Below the pieces are notes generated by a model that saw only the letters and a program-made list of their open reading frames with translations, made no database searches and was not told the origin of the DNA. Source: Synechococcales cyanobacterium PMM_0002 (GTDB lineage: Bacteria; Cyanobacteriota; Cyanobacteriia; Elainellales; Elainellaceae). From it: DNA of 5,365 bases. Below, in pieces: positions 1 through 4,031 of this stretch (its first letter is position 1; each line of letters opens with the position of its first letter). Both the position numbers and the translations under genes were made by a program. The stretch lies in assembly GCA_949127925.1 (NCBI GenBank), contig CASBQX010000292.1, forward strand, positions 1 to 5,365, in the 5' to 3' direction.

Positions 1-1275
1 AAAGACACCCAGAAGACCATCCTTCTGATGTCGCCTCTCATGAACATCCCCATCGAACTCGAAAAAGAGGTGGCTGTTCTCGACTACCCTCTGCCCAACA
101 TGGCAGAAATCAACCAGGTCTTGACCCATCAGCTTGAGCAATGTCGCCCCATTCGTCGGATTACCACCGAAACCCGCGAAAAGCTACTGAAAGCGGCTCT
201 TGGACTCACCCGCGACGAAGCCGAAAAAGTGTATCGCAAGGCACAGGTTTCTGCAGGACGCCTCACCGAAGATGAAGTAGATGTAGTGCTCTCTGAGAAG
301 AAGCAGCTGATTCGTCGCAACGGCATCTTAGAGTATTTGGAGGAAGACGATACGATCGACTCAGTAGGTGGTCTAGAAGAGCTGAAATCTTGGCTGCGGC
401 AGCGATCCAACGCCTTTACCGAACGAGCACGTGAATATGGACTACCTCAACCGAAAGGGATGCTGATCTTGGGGGTTCCTGGCTGCGGTAAGTCGATGAT
501 TGCAAAGACAACCGCTCGCCTGTGGGGTTTGCCGCTGCTGCGCCTAGACATGGGGCGGGTCTACGATGGCTCTATGGTGGGGCGATCTGAAGCCAATCTT
601 CGCAATGCGCTCAAGACAGCAGAATCAATTTCTCCTGCTATCTTATTCATTGACGAGTTAGACAAAGCCTTTGCGGGAACCGCCGGGTCTGGCGATTCTG
701 ACGGGGGCACCTCTAGCCGGATTTTTGGCAGCTTCCTCACCTGGATGCAAGAGAAAACCTCTCCAGTGTTTGTCATTGCTACGGCCAACCGGGTCGATCG
801 TCTGCCGAGTGAATTCCTCCGCAAAGGCCGATTTGACGAAATCTTCTTCGTTGACTTGCCCACGCCCGAAGAGCGCGCAGACATCTTTAGAATTCATCTT
901 TCCCGCCGCAGACAAGACATTGGTCGGTTTGATTTGGAGCAATTGGCAAAAGTATCGGAAACCGACGCAACGGTTTCAATTACCGATCCCAACACTAGCT
1001 CTAGCCGCCAAATGAATATCATGTGCGGGTTTTCTGGAGCGGAGATTGAGCAAGCGGTTATAGCTGCCATGTATGAGGCATTTGCTCAAGACCGAGAGTT
1101 TACCCAGTTAGATATTATTGCCGCCATCAAGTCAACGCTTCCGTTGTCTAAAACGATGGCAGAGCAGGTGATAGCCCTCCGAGAGTGGGCTAGGCAGCGC
1201 GCGCGACCTGCTGCCACTTCTATCGCTGAAGAGCGAAGCCGCGAAGAGGAATACAAGCGGCTGGAGTGGAGCTAA
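1..1275 (+). CDS. ycf46: Ycf46-type AAA+ ATPase, 5'-truncated by the window edge
   Basis: The frame is open from base 1 to a TAA at 1273-1275, giving 424 residues. The first in-frame ATG (28) is internal, because the residues before it continue the family's conserved N-terminal region. Complete Ycf46 proteins have about 500 residues, so roughly 80 are missing. Numbering from base 1, the Walker A motif GVPGCGKS is at 158-165, Walker B ILFIDE at 214-219, the sensor-1 Asn of TAN at 263, and the arginine-finger region LRKGRFD around 273-279. The small AAA subdomain starts with GFSGAEIEQ at 343, and the tail is charged and Arg-rich. No signal peptide or membrane segment is visible, so it is likely a soluble ATPase. 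The family is shared by cyanobacteria and red-algal plastids. From memory, work on the Synechocystis homologue slr0374 linked it to photosynthetic carbon use, but its substrate is unknown. An unusual 22-residue stretch (321-342) separates KVSE from GFSGAEI, which are normally adjacent. The family call is secure and the function is not. Confidence 0.95.
   Translation, partial: KDTQKTILLMSPLMNIPIELEKEVAVLDYPLPNMAEINQVLTHQLEQCRPIRRITTETREKLLKAALGLTRDEAEKVYRKAQVSAGRLTEDEVDVVLSEKKQLIRRNGILEYLEEDDTIDSVGGLEELKSWLRQRSNAFTERAREYGLPQPKGMLILGVPGCGKSMIAKTTARLWGLPLLRLDMGRVYDGSMVGRSEANLRNALKTAESISPAILFIDELDKAFAGTAGSGDSDGGTSSRIFGSFLTWMQEKTSPVFVIATANRVDRLPSEFLRKGRFDEIFFVDLPTPEERADIFRIHLSRRRQDIGRFDLEQLAKVSETDATVSITDPNTSSSRQMNIMCGFSGAEIEQAVIAAMYEAFAQDREFTQLDIIAAIKSTLPLSKTMAEQVIALREWARQRARPAATSIAEERSREEEYKRLEWS
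472..495 (+). other. Walker A (P-loop) of the Ycf46-type ATPase
   Basis: These bases encode GVPGCGKS, a match to GxxGxGK[ST] with Lys and Ser in place for nucleotide phosphate and Mg2+ binding. Together with Walker B ILFIDE at 640-657 this indicates a competent ATPase. Confidence 0.93.
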
Positions 1276-1286
1276 CAGACTTTCTC

Positions 1287-1326
1287 TCCTGCTCCCAACA
1301 GGAAGGAAGGCTAGCGAAATGCTAGC
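1287..1326 (+). other. two small hairpins in the ycf46-ycf35 gap
   Basis: TCCTG (1287-1291) can pair with CAGGA (1299-1303) across a 7-nt loop. GCTAGC (1310-1315) can pair with GCTAGC (1321-1326) across the loop GAAAT. Neither is followed by a T-run, so I do not call an intrinsic terminator. They could affect RNA processing or mRNA stability between the two genes, or mean nothing. Confidence 0.35.
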
Positions 1327-1379
1327 AGTTTAAGAACCATAGCCGTTTTAGTTTGCCCTCCAAAGGTTAAGCCAAGCGG

Positions 1380-1385
1380 TATTAT
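1380..1385 (+). promoter_or_regulatory. possible -10 element upstream of the Ycf35 gene
   Basis: TATTAT matches TATAAT at five of six positions and lies 52 nt before the start codon. No good -35 hexamer sits 16-19 nt upstream; TTGCCC at 1353-1358 is 21 nt away. The element also lies within GGTA-N5-TACC (1378-1390), a short inverted repeat. It supports a separate start site for the Ycf35 gene, but only weakly. Confidence 0.3.
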
Positions 1386-1422
1386 TTACCCAACGTTGTC
1401 GATTCTCTCAACTTCCCAAACT

Positions 1423-1428
1423 AGGAGG
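1423..1428 (+). promoter_or_regulatory. strong Shine-Dalgarno for the Ycf35 gene
   Basis: AGGAGG lies 9 nt before ATG 1438. It decides the start against the upstream in-frame TTG and suggests high translation. Confidence 0.85.
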
Positions 1429-1437
1429 AAATCCGAA

Positions 1438-1791
1438 ATGTCTCACTTCAGCACCCTGCGCACCAAGATCACTGATGCCGAAATCCTGAAGGCTTCCCTA
1501 CGGGACCTGGGTATCTCTGTTAAGACCGAGGCTGATGTTCGTGGCTACAACGGTCAGCGCGTTCGCTCTGACATCGTGGCTGTGCTCGAAGGCGAATACG
1601 ATTTGGGCTGGTCTCGCAATGCCGATGGTTCTTTTGACTTGATCGCTGACCTCTGGGGTGTGGCTAAGAAGCACAATCAGACCGAGTTGATCAACTCCAT
1701 CAACCAGAAGTACGCGGTTAACAAGACCTTGGCCGAAGTCAAGCGCCCTGGTCTACAGAACGCCAACGTCAAGCTGGTGCTACAAAAGTAA
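1438..1791 (+). CDS. ycf35: Ycf35 / DUF1257 family protein
   Basis: This encodes a 117-residue soluble protein beginning MSHFSTLRTK. The start at 1438 is preferred over an in-frame TTG at 1396 because AGGAGG (1423-1428) lies 9 nt before it and the family N-terminus begins with MSHF. Diagnostic stretches are LRDLGISVK, VRGYNGQR, YDLGW and FDLIADLWGV, followed by a C-terminal LVLQK. The family (DUF1257) occurs in cyanobacteria and as ycf35 in red-algal plastids, and no biochemical activity is established that I know of. There is no signal peptide, membrane segment or metal-binding motif. It follows the ycf46-type gene after 162 nt on the same strand and is closed by a strong terminator, so it is either the last gene of a ycf46 unit or is transcribed alone. 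From memory, a DUF2997 gene and a ferredoxin gene often sit nearby in other cyanobacteria; neither is found in the 200 nt downstream. The identity is secure and the function unknown. Confidence 0.93.
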   Translation: MSHFSTLRTKITDAEILKASLRDLGISVKTEADVRGYNGQRVRSDIVAVLEGEYDLGWSRNADGSFDLIADLWGVAKKHNQTELINSINQKYAVNKTLAEVKRPGLQNANVKLVLQK

Positions 1792-1812
1792 CACTCTTGA
1801 GCGTTCCCAATT

Positions 1813-1847
1813 AGCGGGTTAATCCAATTTGGATTAACCCGCTTTTT
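1813..1847 (+). terminator. rho-independent terminator after the Ycf35 gene
   Basis: AGCGGGTTAATCCA (1813-1826) is the exact reverse complement of 1830-1843, giving a 14-bp stem with a 3-nt ATT loop. The stem runs into TTTTT (1843-1847), with a second T-run at 1855-1859. It starts 21 nt after the stop codon and is oriented for the + strand, because the other side has no T-run. It should separate ycf46/ycf35 transcription from the phosphatase gene. Confidence 0.92.
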
Positions 1848-1910
1848 GATCGATTTTTTATGGATCATGCTGGAATCAGTAGGGTAAGGTGAGGAGGATC
1901 AGAGCTAAGG

Positions 1911-2012
1911 ATGTTTCGTCAAGAGGCTTTGCTCTGCTGCTGTCCCACTTTTGTATCTACTGACTGGCCTTCATCTCTGGTTTCTCCCTCTCATGTCTTA
2001 CCTCTCTACTGA
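1911..2012 (+). CDS. possible 33-codon leader ORF overlapping the phosphatase start
   Basis: This ATG-initiated frame reads MFRQEALLCCCP... and ends at TGA 2010-2012. It has the only clear Shine-Dalgarno in the gap, AGGAGG at 1892-1897, although the 13-nt spacing is long. Its last 20 nt overlap the start of the phosphatase gene (ATG 1993), which has no Shine-Dalgarno of its own. It could be a leader peptide whose translation feeds ribosomes to the downstream start. It may also be a chance ORF: I recognise no family, and three consecutive Cys are unusual in a real protein. It is reported for its position and ribosome-binding site only. Confidence 0.25.
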   Translation: MFRQEALLCCCPTFVSTDWPSSLVSPSHVLPLY

Positions 2013-2844
2013 CCACCTCGAAAAAATTCGCTGGCTTTTAACTGACTGTGGTAGGCAGGCACGACGGCTGGCACTAGAAACGTTTCAGGTCTACGAAAAA
2101 GGGGTAGAAGACTACGTGACAGATGTTGATCGCGCCTTAGATCAACAGCTATCGCAGGGGTTAAGCGCCCTATTTCCCCAAGATGGCGTAATTTCTGAGG
2201 AGAATGCTCCGTCGCGGCGGCTGTTTGCCCAAGCAGATGGGCGTCTGTGGCTGATTGACCCAATTGATGGAACCGATGACTTTATTAATGGCTTGCCCCA
2301 TTATTCGGTAATGCTGGGCTTGTTAGAGGGTGGTGTGCCGCGTGCCGGGTGGGTGTATGCACCGATGTTTGAGCAGCTTTATTTTGGCGGGACTGAGCTG
2401 GGATTGTTTCAGGCAGAAGGCGATCGCCCCCCCATTCCCCTAATCCCGACGCCGCCGCTGCTCTCGGCTGACCACTGCCCCATCTTGATTGGCACCAAAG
2501 ATGTGCGACGGTTTGGTGCAGCCATTTTGCAGCTAATTCCCGAAGCGCAGTTTAACTGCATTGGCAGTTTTGGGCTAAAGGTACTAGAGGTAATTCAGGG
2601 ACGTGCAGGCTTGTATGTGTATGGCAATCGCCGCGTTAAACTTTGGGATACGACCGGGCCGCTGGCGCTGGCGCAGATGGCTGGCTTAGTCTGCTGTGAT
2701 TTGGCTGGCAACCCGTTGCGGTTCACGGCAGATGCGGTGGACAGTGAGACGCTAGCGCACCATCAAACTATTGTGGTTGGTTGGCCTCACTATGTTGAAG
2801 CATTGCGATCGCGTCTCCAGCAGGCTGTCACGGAAACCGTTTAG
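1993..2844 (+). CDS. inositol monophosphatase superfamily protein (possibly CysQ-like)
   Basis: This encodes 283 residues from ATG 1993. An in-frame TTG at 1951 would add 14 hydrophobic residues not expected in the family, and a TAA at 1906-1908 closes the frame upstream. The Mg2+-dependent phosphatase motifs appear in order: VTDVD (42-46), the ISEEN acidic pair (67-71), IDPIDGTDDF (88-97) with metal ligands D89 and D92, and WD (218-219) supplying the C-terminal aspartate. The size suits both inositol-1-phosphatases and 3'(2'),5'-bisphosphate nucleotidases (CysQ), and KGVEDYVTDVD together with SEEN leans toward the CysQ side. Substrate cannot be settled by reading: candidates are inositol phosphate or the adenosine 3',5'-bisphosphate left after sulfate assimilation. 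The usual WDxAAG signature is WDTTGP here. There is no signal peptide, so it is cytosolic. The gene stands alone between a terminator and a structured gap and carries two HIP1 octamers. Confidence 0.9.
   Translation: MSYLSTDHLEKIRWLLTDCGRQARRLALETFQVYEKGVEDYVTDVDRALDQQLSQGLSALFPQDGVISEENAPSRRLFAQADGRLWLIDPIDGTDDFINGLPHYSVMLGLLEGGVPRAGWVYAPMFEQLYFGGTELGLFQAEGDRPPIPLIPTPPLLSADHCPILIGTKDVRRFGAAILQLIPEAQFNCIGSFGLKVLEVIQGRAGLYVYGNRRVKLWDTTGPLALAQMAGLVCCDLAGNPLRFTADAVDSETLAHHQTIVVGWPHYVEALRSRLQQAVTETV
2420..2427. repeat. HIP1 octamer GCGATCGC
   Basis: Palindromic octamer within the phosphatase gene, here extended to GGCGATCGCC. It is one of six copies in the window and a cyanobacterial genome signature. 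Confidence 0.9.
2805..2812. repeat. HIP1 octamer GCGATCGC
   Basis: Second copy in the phosphatase gene, near its 3' end. Confidence 0.9.
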
Positions 2845-2859
2845 ATGCCACGGGCTGCT

Positions 2860-2889
2860 TGCCATTTTTAGGTGTATTAAAATCTGGCA
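2860..2889 (+). other. hairpin just after the phosphatase stop codon
   Basis: TGCCA-t-TTTTA (2860-2870) pairs with TAAAA-tc-TGGCA (2878-2889) around a 7-nt loop, giving ten pairs split by a small internal loop. It begins 15 nt after the stop. No T-run follows, so it may be a 3'-end stabiliser or a weak terminator rather than a classical intrinsic terminator. Confidence 0.4.
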
Positions 2890-2897
2890 GACTTAGG

Positions 2898-2911
2898 GTA
2901 ACCATCAGTAC
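2898..2911 (+). promoter_or_regulatory. candidate NtcA-binding site (GTA-N8-TAC)
   Basis: GTA (2898-2900), eight bases, then TAC (2909-2911) match the core NtcA consensus exactly, and the right flank also has the A of TACA. NtcA is the cyanobacterial nitrogen regulator and usually binds about 22 nt upstream of a TAN3T -10 box. At that distance I see only TAGCCG (2935-2940), which is a poor match. A core match is expected about once in 4 kb by chance, so only its intergenic location supports it. If real, it would control the Crp-like gene or an RNA in this gap. Confidence 0.35.
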
Positions 2912-2972
2912 AATATGAGATCTGGGTTAACCAATAGCCGCCATTTGCTAAGTTTCAAATATTCGTGGGTAC

Positions 2973-3120
2973 GATAGTTGAGGCAACCGTAAGGACGTCA
3001 AACTATCTGCCAGCTCTGTACCGTTGGCTGCCAGGTGGTCTCGGCGTTGCATTTCCTGATCGTTTGCATTTTCTCAGCCTTATTCAGGAAATGGGCGCAA
3101 ACTGAAGCAGTTCTTTTTTT
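2973..3120 (+). ncRNA. candidate structured 5' leader or small RNA ending in hairpin + T7
   Basis: Four hairpins follow one another. H1 pairs GATAGTTGA (2973-2981) with 2998-3007, with one bulged A. H2 pairs GCCAGC (3009-3014) with GTTGGC (3023-3028), including one G-U pair. H3 pairs CATTTCCTGA (3050-3059) perfectly with TCAGGAAATG (3084-3093). H4 pairs AACTG (3100-3104) with CAGTT (3108-3112) and is followed by C and T7 (3114-3120). A further pairing, GTTTGC (3062-3067) with GCAAAC (3097-3102), would use bases of H4 and so could compete with it. No ORF fits this stretch and I match it to no known RNA family. It could be an independent sRNA or an attenuator-like leader of the Crp-type gene, whose ribosome-binding site begins 6 nt after the T-run. 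The boundaries are guesses from the outermost stems. Confidence 0.4.
3100..3120 (+). terminator. weak terminator-like hairpin before the Crp-type gene
   Basis: AACTG-aag-CAGTT forms a 5-bp stem followed by C and seven Ts. The stem is short and AT-rich, so termination would be partial. It lies 17 nt upstream of the start codon, where a simple gene-end terminator would be awkwardly close to the next ribosome-binding site. Confidence 0.35.
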
Positions 3121-3137
3121 AACCCAAGGCTTTCTTC

Positions 3138-3821
3138 ATGCAGACCATAGCATTTAGCGAACTGTTTCCTCTCTTTAGCTCCGCCAGCCCCGAAACGCTT
3201 GAATGGCTGCTTTCGATTGCGGTTGAGCATGAATATCCGTCTGGCCGAGCTGTTTTGATGGAAGATGCCTGGGGCAACGCGGTTTATTTTGTTGAATCGG
3301 GTTGGGTCAAGGTGCGGCGTCATGCGGGTGAAGAAGTGGTCACGCTGGCTATCTTAGGACACGGTGACTTCTTTGGCGAAATGGCGATTCTAGACGAATC
3401 GCCGCGCTCAACGGATGTAGTTGCCCTCTCTCCCGTCAAGCTGCTCAGCATTTCGGCACAGCGATTTATTCAAACGCTGTTTAAAGACTCCCAACTGCAC
3501 CACCGGATGCTGCAACTGATGGTGCGACGGCTGCGGCAAACCAATTTTCGGTTTCAGCTGCGACATCAGCCGCCTGCAATTAAGCTCGCCAATACGCTAG
3601 TTTCGTTAGGTGAAAATTACGGTAGACCAACCGCTCAGGGTACAGAAATCTTTAACATTCCCCTCAAAGATCTGGCCGATGTGACAGATATTACGATGGA
3701 TGAAGCCAGCAAAATTATGGAGAAGCTGGATAGCAAAGGTTGGATCAAGATTGACGTCACTGGGCAAGTGGTTTATTTGGTTAACATGCGGCAGTTGGCG
3801 CACCTGGCAGGGAAAATCTAG
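3138..3821 (+). CDS. Crp/Fnr family transcriptional regulator with cyclic-nucleotide domain
   Basis: This encodes 227 residues, the usual size for Crp/Fnr proteins, with a start supported by AAGG (3126-3129) 8 nt upstream of the ATG. The cyclic-nucleotide-binding beta-barrel spans about 10-110. Its phosphate-binding cassette GDFFGEMAILDESPRST (76-92) keeps Glu81, Arg90 and Ser91, the counterparts of E. coli CRP Glu72, Arg82 and Ser83. The dimer helix ends in RRLRQTNFRF, where Thr135 matches CRP Thr127 and Asn136 replaces Ser128. The C-terminal winged helix-turn-helix (about 174-203) aligns without gaps to that of CRP. Its recognition helix reads MDEASK where CRP has RETVGR, so the CRP operator is probably not its target. 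It is not NtcA, whose cassette region differs. It most likely binds cAMP or a related nucleotide and controls unknown promoters. The divergent-looking neighbours lie on the same strand: the dehydrogenase gene follows after 210 nt and may be a target, which is inference only. Confidence 0.92.
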   Translation: MQTIAFSELFPLFSSASPETLEWLLSIAVEHEYPSGRAVLMEDAWGNAVYFVESGWVKVRRHAGEEVVTLAILGHGDFFGEMAILDESPRSTDVVALSPVKLLSISAQRFIQTLFKDSQLHHRMLQLMVRRLRQTNFRFQLRHQPPAIKLANTLVSLGENYGRPTAQGTEIFNIPLKDLADVTDITMDEASKIMEKLDSKGWIKIDVTGQVVYLVNMRQLAHLAGKI

Positions 3822-3840
3822 GGCGGCTGGATTACCCTGT

Positions 3841-3859
3841 TTGACGCAACCGGAGTCAA
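3841..3859 (+). promoter_or_regulatory. inverted repeat TTGAC-N9-GTCAA between regulator and dehydrogenase genes
   Basis: TTGAC (3841-3845) is the exact reverse complement of GTCAA (3855-3859). GTCAAT recurs at 3882-3887 in an AT-rich stretch. It resembles a dimeric-regulator operator, but the spacing differs from the N6 of CRP sites and the N4 of FNR sites. TTGACG could also act as a -35 hexamer, with only a poor -10 (TAATTT, 3865-3870) at the right distance. It lies about 180 nt before the dehydrogenase start. Confidence 0.3.
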
Positions 3860-3938
3860 TTTGTTAATTTCGATACATTTTGTCAATATTTTCAACGTTC
3901 TTGGCACACTCTCAGCATTTATTGGAAGACTAGAGAGA

Positions 3939-3963
3939 GAAGGACTCGGCAACAGTCACCTTC
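3939..3963 (+). other. hairpin in the 5' region of the dehydrogenase gene
   Basis: GAAGGACT (3939-3946) pairs with AGT-ca-CCTTC (3954-3963) around a 7-nt loop, giving eight pairs with a 2-nt bulge. It lies about 70 nt before the start codon, with no T-run after it. It may shape the 5' leader of the mRNA. No other structure in the 210-nt gap was convincing. Confidence 0.3.
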
Positions 3964-4017
3964 CATGAAACACCTCTGTGGCATTAGAGTTAAAAGGCTT
4001 TCCACATCTGGGTTGAG

Positions 4018-4023
4018 AAGGAG
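4018..4023 (+). promoter_or_regulatory. Shine-Dalgarno for the dehydrogenase gene
   Basis: AAGGAG lies 8 nt before ATG 4032. It fixes this start over an earlier out-of-frame ATG at 3965 that has no ribosome-binding site. Confidence 0.85.
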
Positions 4024-4031
4024 TTTTGGGT

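Noticed and set aside
561..1015. Overlapping ORFs of about 100 codons in other frames of the Ycf46 gene
   Set aside because: They lie fully inside the AAA coding frame and show no domain motifs or ribosome-binding sites.
1396..1437. Longer Ycf35 form starting at TTG 1396
   Set aside because: It would add 14 residues not seen in the family, and the strong AGGAGG fits ATG 1438.
1951..1992. Longer phosphatase form starting at TTG 1951
   Set aside because: No ribosome-binding site is nearby, and the extra 14 residues are hydrophobic and lack family similarity. They could mimic a signal peptide, but there is no Lys/Arg n-region and the enzyme family is cytosolic.
2970..2975. TACGAT as a -10 box with TTGCTA (2945-2950) as -35
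   Set aside because: The 19-nt spacing is long and the -10 match is four of six. The start it predicts would fall inside hairpin H1.
3808..3839. CAGGG...CCCTG inverted repeat at the end of the Crp-type gene as a terminator
   Set aside because: It has only a 5-bp stem with a 22-nt loop and three Ts after it, too weak to call.
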